A stretch of 56,359 bases of DNA from NCBI GenBank assembly GCA_020630615.1, contig JAHDBA010000004.1, positions 62,740-119,098 of the forward strand, read 5' to 3'. This document shows positions 18,676-26,002 of the stretch, piece after piece (the first letter of the stretch is position 1; every line of letters starts with the position of its first letter). The notes beneath the pieces were generated by a model. It searched no databases. It saw only the letters and a program-made list of their open reading frames with translations, and had not been told where the DNA came from. The position numbers and the translations under genes were made by a program. This DNA comes from Myxococcota bacterium (GTDB taxonomy: Bacteria; Myxococcota; UBA727; JAHDBA01).

Positions 18676-20580
18676 CTAGAGAAGACCCTGAGTCCCGACT
18701 CCAAAGACACCTTCCGGGTCGAGGGCATCCTTGATACGCCCTTTGATTTGCACACCTTCAACTCCGATTGCCTCTTTCATGAAGGGGGCGCGAAGACGGC
18801 CCACCCCATGGTGGTGAGAAAGTGAGCCGCCGCATGCGAGGATCTCCTCTCTTGCAGCATGTTCCAGCTCGCTAAAGATTTGCGTGGGGTTATCGACCCC
18901 GTCAAACGAAAAAGCGAGATAAAAGTAAATGCATGCGCCAGTCGGATACACCTGCGTCACTCGACACGTCACAAATGGGGTACCCGGCAGACCACGCTCT
19001 CGATGCTCTCGATGGAGACGCTCTTTCGTGCGGCGACAGAGCTCCTCGACGCGATTCCACGGCACAGAGGTTTCAAAGCTTTCTGCCAGAATCTTATAGG
19101 GCATCACAAAATCTCGAATATATGCGATCCCATAGGTCAGCTGATAGCCTTTGGCACCATTCTCTGCGCCACCCGCCATTCCGCCAAACTCTGCTGCGCA
19201 GGCATATACAGCATTAGAAAGACTCTTAACCTCTTGCGCACTTCCCTCAAAAACCAAGGTCGCAGCACACATTGTCTCTGGGTCAAACCCTTTCAGCTTT
19301 GTCACAAAGAGCTTTTCAAGCTTGGACTTTTGCGTTGGGAGCAGACTTTTCTTTGGCTTGAGTGCCATCGAGAAACGAAACTGCTGGTTGTCGACGAGGC
19401 GAACGCTCGCCGGCGCAATGTTACGGTATGCGAGTTCGCGCATGAAACGCGCTCCCTCGGAGAAGGTTTTAAAGAGTATAGAGCCGTACTCTTGAACCTC
19501 GGGAAGCTTCGATATGCGGACCGTCGCCTCGGTAATCACACCGAAGTTACCTTCGGAGCCAAAGAAAAGTTTTCGCAAGTCAACACCGGTGCTTTCACGT
19601 GGCGCAACCATGCGATGCGAGAAACATCCCTCATGCGTGACCACTTCAATATCACGCACGATGTCTTCAATGTTCCCATACTTGTTCTTTTTCATGCCAC
19701 TTGCGTTGGTGGCGACCCACCCACCCATCGTGGAAAACTCAATGCTGTCCGGCTCGTGACCGATGGTGTATCCAAATTGCGCAAGACATTTTTGAATATC
19801 CCGTCCGACTGCGCCTGCTTGTATGCATGCCAATTGATTCTCTTCATCGATCCATAGGACACGGTTCATTGAAGCCATCGACAACACAACAACAGGCTGT
19901 GTGACTCCTTCAAATGAAAGTGCTTGGGAGACATTCGTTCCGCCACCATAGGGGACAAGTTTCCAGCCATGAACGCGCGCCGTTTGTACAATCTGAAAGA
20001 TTTGTTCCGCATTTTGCGGTTTAAGTACCGCGTCACACACTCGAAAAGGGGTTTCCACCGATGGACGAAACCTTAACGCATACATTTCCTCTTGAGAGTG
20101 ACCGTGGCTATGCCGAAGCCGCATCACGTCATCAACCCATATTTCAAGTTCACCACATGAGCGCAGGGCATCGTGCAATGATGCTTCCGATAAAAGTGAC
20201 TTTGTAACGGGAGGTGGATACGAAGCGATTAACTTGTTGTTCGGGTCAAAGCGAAGTGAAAGCGTGTCCTCTACCCATGGAATAAGATTGGGCAGTGGCG
20301 TCGCGCATAGGGGATAGCGTTCTCCGCTTAGTACAACATTGCCATCGGAATCGAACATAAAGGCAGTATCCGCAAAGCCCCAAACCGCTTCACTTTCTCG
20401 ATCCTGATCGCGTCTTTGGGGTGCGGGGGGATAAATTTTGGACGACTTCTCGAACTGCCTCTTACCCCTGTTACGATTTGATGAGAAGGAATTCACTTTT
20501 TCGGATACAGACTGTGCTATCGTGAAGGGTGAAACAAAGGACGATGAAATTTTAGACTGAAGAGATTTGCGTATAGACAT
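18676..20580 (-). CDS. agpS: Alkylglycerone-phosphate synthase (alkyl-DHAP synthase), FAD-dependent
   Basis: A 634-residue flavoenzyme of the VAO/PCMH fold. It replaces the acyl chain of acyl-DHAP with a fatty alcohol to give alkyl-DHAP, the step that creates the ether bond. The FAD region has PYGGGTNVSQAL and GHEPDSIEFSTMGGW, which is almost the vertebrate AGPS sequence, followed by GMKKNKYGNIED and GSEGNFGVITEATV. Active-site elements match the animal enzyme: Arg in APASVRLVDNQQF, Tyr552 in YFYLAF, and the triple histidine 589-591 in SLSHHHGVG. The Tyr-to-His spacing also agrees with the animal enzyme. The first 70 residues are basic and Ser-rich, and no peroxisomal signal would be expected. 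The promoter lies six bases before the ATG, so this gene leads the operon with the FAR-acyltransferase fusion. Confidence 0.95.
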   Translation of the reverse strand: MSIRKSLQSKISSSFVSPFTIAQSVSEKVNSFSSNRNRGKRQFEKSSKIYPPAPQRRDQDRESEAVWGFADTAFMFDSDGNVVLSGERYPLCATPLPNLIPWVEDTLSLRFDPNNKLIASYPPPVTKSLLSEASLHDALRSCGELEIWVDDVMRLRHSHGHSQEEMYALRFRPSVETPFRVCDAVLKPQNAEQIFQIVQTARVHGWKLVPYGGGTNVSQALSFEGVTQPVVVLSMASMNRVLWIDEENQLACIQAGAVGRDIQKCLAQFGYTIGHEPDSIEFSTMGGWVATNASGMKKNKYGNIEDIVRDIEVVTHEGCFSHRMVAPRESTGVDLRKLFFGSEGNFGVITEATVRISKLPEVQEYGSILFKTFSEGARFMRELAYRNIAPASVRLVDNQQFRFSMALKPKKSLLPTQKSKLEKLFVTKLKGFDPETMCAATLVFEGSAQEVKSLSNAVYACAAEFGGMAGGAENGAKGYQLTYGIAYIRDFVMPYKILAESFETSVPWNRVEELCRRTKERLHREHRERGLPGTPFVTCRVTQVYPTGACIYFYLAFSFDGVDNPTQIFSELEHAAREEILACGGSLSHHHGVGRLRAPFMKEAIGVEGVQIKGRIKDALDPEGVFGVGTQGLL

Positions 20581-20586
20581 TGCGCC

Positions 20587-20614
20587 ACTTTAACGCCCAA
20601 TTTTTTAATGACAA
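20587..20614 (-). promoter_or_regulatory. Promoter of the agpS operon, leaderless layout
   Basis: On the minus strand: TTGTCA (20614-20609), a 16-base spacer, TAAAGT (20592-20587), then six bases (ggcgca) to the ATG at 20580. It lies in the 91-base divergent gap with the SDR gene. Confidence 0.6.
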
Positions 20615-20671
20615 TGCCTGTGACGCACAGGGTAAATAGGGTACAACAACAGTCTAGACAGCGAGGCGGTT

Positions 20672-21700
20672 ATGGTACAACGAATATTATTTACTGGAGC
20701 CACCGGCTTTTTAGGGCGCCACTGCATTGAAGTGCTTCAGAGAGACACATCCTGGACGTATCGAACTTTTGGCCGAACCCAGCTCGACCTCACGAGTGCT
20801 CCATGGCTTCAACCCGAGCGACACGAGGCGCATATTGTTGGAGATATAGCGGACTACCCGCGATGGGGTGGGCATCCCATGTTGGAAGTGGACTTCGACG
20901 CAGTGTTGCATATTGCTGCAGAAGTAAAGCACTCGAGACGAAATATCGAGTCCATGATGCGAACAAACGTTCAGGGGACTCAAGCTCTCGCCAAATTTTC
21001 CGTAGCACGCGGGATCCCCTTCTATTTCCTATCAAGCTCTGGTGTGGTCGGAAACTTCGTATCGCCGGACACCTGGGCCGATGAAGATTCGCCCTATGCA
21101 AAACGGGTGATGAAGTGGCCCTACTACCGGAGTAAGGTAGAAGCAGAAAAACTCCTTCTCAACTGTCAGCGTGAGAACAATCTTGATGTCACCATTTTTA
21201 GGCCGCCAGTCTTACTGGGCCCCGGCGACCATCGTTTGCGTTCGACACGCAATATCATTAAAGCCTTGACCGGGAAGCTCCCGCTGATGGTGTCAGGCGG
21301 TATGCATTACTGCGACATCCGAGACGTCGCCTCATCCATAATTGTGGCGTTGCGCGCAAAGAAGAAAAATAGAATCTATCACTTCCCAGGTCGGGCCCAA
21401 GAGGTTGAAAGCTTTTTTCAGGACGTTTGCGCCATTGGAGGCGTTGCACCGTCATGGCGTCTCGTAAACACGAAGGCCGCAACCTTTGCGGCGAATGTGG
21501 ATGCCGTCTTTAGCAGGGTTTTTAATAAAGACCACCTCTTGGTTCAGGACCCTGTTGTCGTGGAAATGGCAACCTCATACTGGGGGCTCAAAACACGTCA
21601 CAGCGACGAAGAGCTCCACTACACGCCGCGGCCGTGGGATGAAACATTGCGTGATACCATTAATGATCTGCAACGATGCGGGGCTATTCAAATTCAATAA
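20672..21700 (+). CDS. NAD(P)-dependent extended SDR / epimerase-family oxidoreductase
   Basis: A 342-residue extended short-chain dehydrogenase. The dinucleotide loop TGATGFLG is at residues 8-15, a Ser-rich strand (FLSSSGVVG) precedes the catalytic pair Tyr151-x3-Lys155 (YYRSK), and FRPPVLLGPGD plus DIRDVASSIIVAL are typical of the 3-beta-HSD/dihydroflavonol reductase-like branch. The substrate cannot be deduced from sequence. The gene is divergent from agpS across 91 bases and has a GAGG site eight bases before the ATG. Because the ether-lipid route next needs a reductase for alkyl- or acyl-DHAP, this enzyme is a candidate for that step. That is inference only; the mammalian enzyme is a classical SDR, not an extended one. 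Confidence 0.85.
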   Translation: MVQRILFTGATGFLGRHCIEVLQRDTSWTYRTFGRTQLDLTSAPWLQPERHEAHIVGDIADYPRWGGHPMLEVDFDAVLHIAAEVKHSRRNIESMMRTNVQGTQALAKFSVARGIPFYFLSSSGVVGNFVSPDTWADEDSPYAKRVMKWPYYRSKVEAEKLLLNCQRENNLDVTIFRPPVLLGPGDHRLRSTRNIIKALTGKLPLMVSGGMHYCDIRDVASSIIVALRAKKKNRIYHFPGRAQEVESFFQDVCAIGGVAPSWRLVNTKAATFAANVDAVFSRVFNKDHLLVQDPVVVEMATSYWGLKTRHSDEELHYTPRPWDETLRDTINDLQRCGAIQIQ

Positions 21701-21710
21701 AAAACACCGG

Positions 21711-21725
21711 CTCTTGTAACAAGAG
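21711..21725 (-). terminator. Weak hairpin between convergent genes
   Basis: CTCTTG-TAA-CAAGAG forms a six-pair stem. Read on the minus strand it is followed, after six bases, by TTTTTT. It could terminate the dehydrogenase transcript, but the displaced T-run makes this uncertain. Confidence 0.3.
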
Positions 21726-21799
21726 GATGGAAAATAGTCGCGAGTCTGCAGCATTCTCTTTATGACGTGCGACTCGTGATATCCATTGCCATAGCAGAC

Positions 21800-22909
21800 C
21801 TAACTCAAAAGACCTACAACCGCATCGGCGACCTCTCTGGTAGACGAACTGCCACCTAAGTCTGGGGTTTTCGGCCCCTTTTCAAGCGTGTCAACACAGG
21901 CGTCACGGATTGCTTTTGCCGCACCTGGGAAACCAAGCTCATCAAACATCATCGCCCCGCTCATCATCATCGCCAAAGGGTTTGCAATTCCTTTGCCACT
22001 AATATCCGGTGCGGATCCGTGAACAGGCTCAAAAAGACTGAGTTTTTCTGGGTGGATATTGGCGCTAGCAGCAAGCCCAAGACTTCCCATTACTGCCGCC
22101 CCAATATCACTGAGAATATCCCCAAAAAGGTTTCCCGCCACAAGGACATCAAAAGACTGTGGCTTTGAGACGAGGTGCATGGCCGCAACGTCAGCATAAA
22201 GATGGCTGAAGCCAACATCGGGATATTCTGCGGCCGCTTCTTTCATGACGCGTTGCCAAATTGAACCCCCAAACTTCATCGCATTGTTCTTATCCACAAC
22301 GGTCACTCTGGAGTCACGCACTCGTGCGAGTTGCGCGGCGTAGTCTACGATCCGTTTCACCCCGCGATACGTGTTCACCCCGACGTCTTGAGAAACTTCG
22401 TTGGGCGTCCCAATTTCTTTGCTCTCACCAAGACCGGAATACAGCCCCTCTGTATTCTCCCGGACAACCACAAAATCAATCGCATCCGAGTTCTTGAGAG
22501 GACATGCTTCAGGTTCAACAACCTGTACAGGCCTGACGTTTGCATAAAGGTCAAGCTCTCTTCGTAGCCCCAGCAGAATTTCTCGCCCGTGCGCCATATC
22601 GGGAATGCGCGGGTCCCCCAAAGCACCAAATAAGATTGCATCATACCCTTGCCGCAAGTCTTCAATCGCCCCACATGGAAGCCCTACCCCCTCTGAAAGC
22701 CAGCGCTCTGCCCCCCAGTCTTTATGTTCCCATTCAAAGTCAAGACCGCACGAATCTCCCGCCTTTTCAAACACAGGCAAACTCGCACTGAGAACCTCTG
22801 GGCCGATTCCATCGCCTCCGATACAAGCAATACGCAACTTATATCTCAACACATAACTGTCATGCTCTGCGGAAATAGTTCTTTGCATCGTATTGTTCGT
22901 CTGCGACAT
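21800..22909 (-). CDS. Isopropylmalate/isocitrate dehydrogenase family enzyme
   Basis: A 369-residue beta-hydroxyacid oxidative decarboxylase using NAD(P) and a divalent metal. Family landmarks are GGDGIGPEV, the substrate loop LLGLRRELDLYANVRPV, VVRENTEGLYSG, DKNNAMK, DVLVAGNLFGDILSD and FEPVHGSAPDISGKGIANP. The LYANVRP loop is LeuB-like, while RENTEGLYSG resembles NAD-isocitrate, homoisocitrate or tartrate dehydrogenases (LeuB usually has RELTGGIYFG). The substrate therefore remains open among 3-isopropylmalate, isocitrate and related acids. No leuA, leuC or leuD is nearby. AAGG lies ten bases before the chosen ATG; an in-frame ATG seven codons later (22888) is an alternative. It stands alone, upstream of the tRNA-Cys terminator in transcription order. 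Confidence 0.88.
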   Translation of the reverse strand: MSQTNNTMQRTISAEHDSYVLRYKLRIACIGGDGIGPEVLSASLPVFEKAGDSCGLDFEWEHKDWGAERWLSEGVGLPCGAIEDLRQGYDAILFGALGDPRIPDMAHGREILLGLRRELDLYANVRPVQVVEPEACPLKNSDAIDFVVVRENTEGLYSGLGESKEIGTPNEVSQDVGVNTYRGVKRIVDYAAQLARVRDSRVTVVDKNNAMKFGGSIWQRVMKEAAAEYPDVGFSHLYADVAAMHLVSKPQSFDVLVAGNLFGDILSDIGAAVMGSLGLAASANIHPEKLSLFEPVHGSAPDISGKGIANPLAMMMSGAMMFDELGFPGAAKAIRDACVDTLEKGPKTPDLGGSSSTREVADAVVGLLS

Positions 22910-22994
22910 GGTTTTTCGACCTTGGGTTCTAGGGCAAAGGGTCCCTATTCATGAACATATCAAATGAACCCTACGTGTTCATATGTTTCTGCTG

Positions 22995-23023
22995 AAAATA
23001 AAAAAGCTCCCATCGGGAGCTTT
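22995..23023 (-). terminator. Intrinsic terminator of tRNA-Cys
   Basis: On the minus strand a nine-pair stem AAAGCTCCC-GAT-GGGAGCTTT is followed by a T-run (TTTTTATTTT). It starts four bases after the tRNA CCA end. Confidence 0.88.
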
Positions 23024-23026
23024 AGG

Positions 23027-23100
23027 TGGAGGCGACGACCGGAATCGAACCGGTGTAGACGGTTTTGCAAACCGCTCCATAGCCACTCTGGCACATCGCC
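23027..23100 (-). tRNA. tRNA-Cys (anticodon GCA)
   Basis: A 74-base cloverleaf on the minus strand. The acceptor stem GGCGATG pairs with CGTCGCC (one G-U). The anticodon stem-loop CGGTTT-GCA-AAACCG gives anticodon GCA (Cys). The T-loop GGTTCGATTCC is canonical. The discriminator U and the CCA end are encoded (tgg at 23027-23029 on the plus strand). Confidence 0.95.
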
Positions 23101-23112
23101 ACGCAAGCTTGG

Positions 23113-23139
23113 TTTATTGAAAGAAGAACCCAGGGTCAA
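23113..23139 (-). promoter_or_regulatory. Promoter of tRNA-Cys
   Basis: On the minus strand TTGACC (23139-23134) and AATAAA (23118-23113) are separated by 15 bases. The tRNA begins 12 bases after the -10 box. Confidence 0.45.
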
Positions 23140-23268
23140 GATAAAAGACTCTTTTTTATGAGCTCTTTTCGAGAGTCCCTTCCCCTCTTTCGTGAATAGA
23201 AGGAGAGTGTTTTCCTGCACCCGCACTCGTAATCAACATACAAATCGAAAATGTTTTTCGTAACCCGC

Positions 23269-23297
23269 TTGCGAAAGACGCAACCGTATTCAAAACT
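23269..23297 (+). promoter_or_regulatory. Candidate promoter of the peroxiredoxin gene
   Basis: TTGCGA at 23269-23274, a 17-base spacer and AAAACT at 23292-23297. The -10 box is poor against the E. coli consensus but resembles the TAAACT boxes used elsewhere in the window. The predicted start falls at about 23304, the first base of the leader hairpin. Confidence 0.3.
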
Positions 23298-23303
23298 ACC
23301 TGC

Positions 23304-23324
23304 GCACACTGGTGTGCATTTTTT
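23304..23324 (+). promoter_or_regulatory. Leader hairpin with T-tract before the peroxiredoxin ribosome site
   Basis: GCACA-CTGG-TGTGC forms a short stem followed, after one A, by TTTTTT. The Shine-Dalgarno AGGAAGG begins at 23325 and the ATG is at 23338. It could be an mRNA-stabilising 5' structure or a weak attenuator. Confidence 0.35.
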
Positions 23325-23337
23325 AGGAAGGTGAAAC

Positions 23338-23922
23338 ATGGCAGCAAAAATTCAAAAGGCCGCTCCCTCGTTCAAAGCAACCGCATACCATAATGGTGAG
23401 TTCAAAGAACTTTCATCAGAAGACTTTAAGGGCAAGTACCTTTGTCTCTTCTTTTACCCGCTCGACTTTACCTTTGTGTGTCCGACCGAGATCTTAGCGT
23501 ACAGCGATAAATCCGATGAGTTTAAGAAACTCGGCTGCGAAGTCGTGGGTTGTTCAATCGACAGTCACTTCACCCACTTTGCATGGGCCAATACACCAAA
23601 ATCAGAAGGCGGCATTGAAGGAATTAAGATTCCCCTCTTGGCAGATTTGAACAAGAAGATTGCGAAGAAGTTCGGCGTACTCACAGACGGCGGCGTTGCA
23701 CTTCGCGGAACTTTCATTATCGATCGCGAGGGTGTTGTGCGAGCGGCGCATATTCATGACCTTCCGCTCGGCCGTAACGTTGAAGAGGATCTTCGCACGC
23801 TGAAAGCTCTTCAATTCTTTGAAGAGAATGGGGAAGTTTGCCCAGCTGGCTGGGAAGAAGGCGCTGATACCATCAAACCCAACCTTGCCGACTCGAAAGA
23901 GTACTTCAGCAAGCAAGGCTAA
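23338..23922 (+). CDS. Typical 2-Cys peroxiredoxin (AhpC/Prx1 subfamily)
   Basis: A 194-residue cytoplasmic thiol peroxidase that reduces hydrogen peroxide, organic peroxides and peroxynitrite. The peroxidatic Cys48 lies in DFTFVCPTE and the resolving Cys168 in GEVCPAGW. The arrangement is that of the AhpC/Prx1 group, which works as dimers and decamers. The C-terminus SKEYFSKQG carries the YF motif (189-190), and GGIEG at 91-95 sits where eukaryotic peroxiredoxins sensitive to overoxidation have GGLG. No reductase (AhpF) is adjacent. The gene is monocistronic, with a strong AGGAAGG ribosome site and its own terminator. Confidence 0.95.
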   Translation: MAAKIQKAAPSFKATAYHNGEFKELSSEDFKGKYLCLFFYPLDFTFVCPTEILAYSDKSDEFKKLGCEVVGCSIDSHFTHFAWANTPKSEGGIEGIKIPLLADLNKKIAKKFGVLTDGGVALRGTFIIDREGVVRAAHIHDLPLGRNVEEDLRTLKALQFFEENGEVCPAGWEEGADTIKPNLADSKEYFSKQG

Positions 23923-23942
23923 GTCTTTGGCGACGTTTTGAG

Positions 23943-23974
23943 AAATCCCCGCAGACGTGTCGGGGATTTTTTTT
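23943..23974 (+). terminator. Intrinsic terminator of the peroxiredoxin gene
   Basis: A nine-pair stem AAATCCCCG / CGGGGATTT with a nine-base loop, running into eight T residues, 20 bases after the stop codon. Confidence 0.9.
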
Positions 23975-24064
23975 ACATAAAACCCAATTCGTCGAACCCG
24001 AGAATCAAATCAAAACGTATCCACAAGTCACATACGCCACGTATCCCCAAGCGAGGTTTACTTC

Positions 24065-24715
24065 ATGCTAACAAAACATGCAGACGGAATCTGGACATCC
24101 CACGACCCAAGCTTTTCCTTTCTTGGCCTGCGCCTGGGTACGCGTATGACCGTAATACGAACAAGTACTGGTAAGCTTTGGATTGTATCCGCCATACGAA
24201 ATCGTGATGGACTTTATGAGGCAATTCAAGAGTTGGGTGAAGTTGAGGCCGTAATTGTCCCCAACAAATTTCATACCCTTTTCGGCGGTGCGTGCGCCCA
24301 ATATTTCGGAGTAAAGGTCTATGCTGCAGACATAACAAAGCCCATTAACAACTGGGACAATGACCTCTTACCTCTTAGCGATCTAAAAGACCCGAACATC
24401 GACCAGATTCCCGTGGGGAGCAACCCCACACTCAAGGAAACACTCTTTTTTCATCGTTCGAGCAGCACATTGATTGCAACAGACCTTTTTTGGAACGTCA
24501 CACCGCAATATGGTTTTAAAGAGCGGCTCTATGCTCGATTGAACAGTGTCTATTGCCGCCTGAACTCTCCAGGTCTTGTTCGAATGACGACAAAAGACAA
24601 AGCCGCTTTTCAGGCGACCAAACACAAACTTACCTCTTTGGATATTGAGCGAGTCATCCTTTGTCATGGCGATATTTGTGATGCAAAAACCGCAATTGAA
24701 AAAGCCCTCGTATAA
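24065..24715 (+). CDS. DUF4336 protein (metallo-beta-lactamase-like fold)
   Basis: A 216-residue soluble protein matching DUF4336, an uncharacterised family with a metallo-hydrolase-like fold. The N-terminal LGLRLGTRMTVIRTSTGKLWIVS is characteristic. The site where true metallo-beta-lactamases have HxHxDH reads NKFHTLFGG, and the C-terminal VILCHGD keeps a histidine, so metal binding is doubtful. There is no signal peptide. GAGG stands nine bases before the ATG. No function can be assigned and the neighbours give no clue. Confidence 0.75.
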   Translation: MLTKHADGIWTSHDPSFSFLGLRLGTRMTVIRTSTGKLWIVSAIRNRDGLYEAIQELGEVEAVIVPNKFHTLFGGACAQYFGVKVYAADITKPINNWDNDLLPLSDLKDPNIDQIPVGSNPTLKETLFFHRSSSTLIATDLFWNVTPQYGFKERLYARLNSVYCRLNSPGLVRMTTKDKAAFQATKHKLTSLDIERVILCHGDICDAKTAIEKALV

Positions 24716-24748
24716 CGAGAACTAGCAACGATTCGGTGCCGATGAACC

Positions 24749-25102
24749 CTAGTCAAGAACGCGCGGGTCTTTTGGGTCCCACGTACATTCTGCAGGCATA
24801 TCCGGCTCAATTTCGAAGCTCGGAACAAAGCGTGGCGGTTGCAACTCCTGCAACCTTAAACGTTCGGACGCATCTTCGAGTCCTCGGTCTTCAATGTCCG
24901 CCACTTCGTCAAAGACTCTGTCCGCACTTGGAGCATACACACCTTCCGGCTCCTCGAGTTCTTGCACTTCGCCGCAAGACCCCACTAAACATGCCACCTC
25001 AATGTTTGGTTCTTCGTTTTCAAAGGTCAACTGTGGTGCGGGCTCGCTACCACAAGCCGAAAGCAATGCAATCCACATCGCGCTGAATAATAGTCTTCTC
25101 AT
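24749..25102 (-). CDS. Small acidic lipoprotein, paralogue A
   Basis: A 117-residue predicted lipoprotein: MRR n-region, hydrophobic core, lipobox LLSAC with the modified Cys17, then GSEPAPQLTF. The mature part is rich in Glu, Asp and Pro and holds three further cysteines. The first 35 mature residues match the upstream neighbour (paralogue B), after which the two diverge. AGGAGA precedes the ATG by seven bases. It lies 86 bases downstream of paralogue B on the same strand. No domain is recognised; it is likely an envelope-anchored protein of unknown role. Confidence 0.72.
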   Translation of the reverse strand: MRRLLFSAMWIALLSACGSEPAPQLTFENEEPNIEVACLVGSCGEVQELEEPEGVYAPSADRVFDEVADIEDRGLEDASERLRLQELQPPRFVPSFEIEPDMPAECTWDPKDPRVLD

Positions 25103-25188
25103 ACAATCTCCTCATTTGAGCTGCGTCACACGACGCCGCACGATGCCGTAGCAAAGCGTGTAAACGTAGGGACGCAAGAGCTTGGTGG

Positions 25189-25695
25189 TTACTCGTCGTC
25201 TAAACGCAAATCATCAATATTTGGAATATTCGGGTTTTCATAATCGTGCTTGAGCTCAGAACCGAGATCGAGAGCTTCGCTTGCTAAAGGGTTATCCACT
25301 CTTTCCACACTATCGCTGTATTGACCTGCAAGGACCGATGCAGCAATCTCATCCCATTTCAAGTTGGATTCAACACCAAAGTCCGTCGATTCGCCAAGTG
25401 GTTTATCATGAATCGGATCGCGCACATTCACGTTCAAAATGGGGCCTTCACTCCCTTGCAGCAGGTCATCAAATCGCTCAACCGGCTCGATTTCGACTCC
25501 GGGCAAATTCACACTAGGAGCTGGTACCTCCGGAAGATCTAGAGTTGATCCGCACAAACCATCAATGCCCGAAAGACACTCAACCTGAACATTGGGATCT
25601 TCTGCTTCTTGTTGAAATGTTAGCTGTGGCGCGGGTTCTGTTCCACATGCCTGAGCAAGTGCCAGAAGCACGCCTCCTACCAAATACTTTTTCAT
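25189..25695 (-). CDS. Acidic lipoprotein, paralogue B
   Basis: A 168-residue predicted lipoprotein: MKKYLVGGVLLALAQAC with lipobox cysteine at residue 17, then GTEPAPQLTF. The start at 25695 is chosen because AGGAGGAG sits seven bases upstream and a proper signal peptide begins there; a longer frame to 25734 would spoil it. The mature protein is strongly acidic, with repeated Asp/Glu-Pro-Asn segments (EDPNVQVECL, YENPNIPNIDDLRLDDE). It shares its mature N-terminus, including a Cys-containing segment, with paralogue A. It is downstream of the membrane subtilase on the same strand but separated by about 300 bases. Function unknown. Confidence 0.72.
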   Translation of the reverse strand: MKKYLVGGVLLALAQACGTEPAPQLTFQQEAEDPNVQVECLSGIDGLCGSTLDLPEVPAPSVNLPGVEIEPVERFDDLLQGSEGPILNVNVRDPIHDKPLGESTDFGVESNLKWDEIAASVLAGQYSDSVERVDNPLASEALDLGSELKHDYENPNIPNIDDLRLDDE

Positions 25696-25787
25696 ATCGT
25701 CTCCTCCTGTAGGAATAGGATATTGGAAAAGCATTCACGAACGAAAGAAGGGTGCAAAAGCGTCTCACTCTTGCACATCTCGCTGGG

Positions 25788-25822
25788 TTTATATTTTGGG
25801 GCCAGGTGTCACTTTTTGACAC
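25788..25822 (-). promoter_or_regulatory. Possible promoter/operator of the lipoprotein pair
   Basis: On the minus strand a TATAAA box (25793-25788) lies about 90 bases before the paralogue B start. Just upstream is an inverted repeat GTGTCA-N5-TGACAC (25806-25822). The repeat could be an operator. No well-spaced -35 box was found. Confidence 0.25.
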
Positions 25823-26002
25823 ATCGCGTTGCATGCACAGAAGTTGCCTGCCAAATTCTTTGTCAAGAATTGAGTGTGCATATAGAAGTATTAAGAAAGA
25901 AGTTTCGAGTTCACAACACCAACCGACCGCCAAGAGACCACCCGCGCCACCACGGGTAGACTCGCCTCCGCTACTCGGATAACGCTTCAAGTCCGCCTAG
26001 AA

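Noticed and set aside
17938..18825. 295-residue open frame on the plus strand
   Set aside because: It is antisense to the reductase half of the fusion and the end of agpS; it spans the intergenic gap only by chance.
18859..19857. 332-residue open frame on the plus strand
   Set aside because: It lies wholly within agpS, whose active-site motifs are unmistakable; the translation is Cys/His-rich without domain features.
21800..22909. Firm naming of the dehydrogenase as LeuB
   Set aside because: The RENTEGLYSG segment differs from LeuB's usual RELTGGIYFG and no leu genes are adjacent, so only the family is stated.
23246..23260. CGAAAA-TGT-TTTTCG inverted repeat upstream of the peroxiredoxin gene as an operator
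   Set aside because: AT-rich short symmetry expected by chance; no link to a known regulator site.
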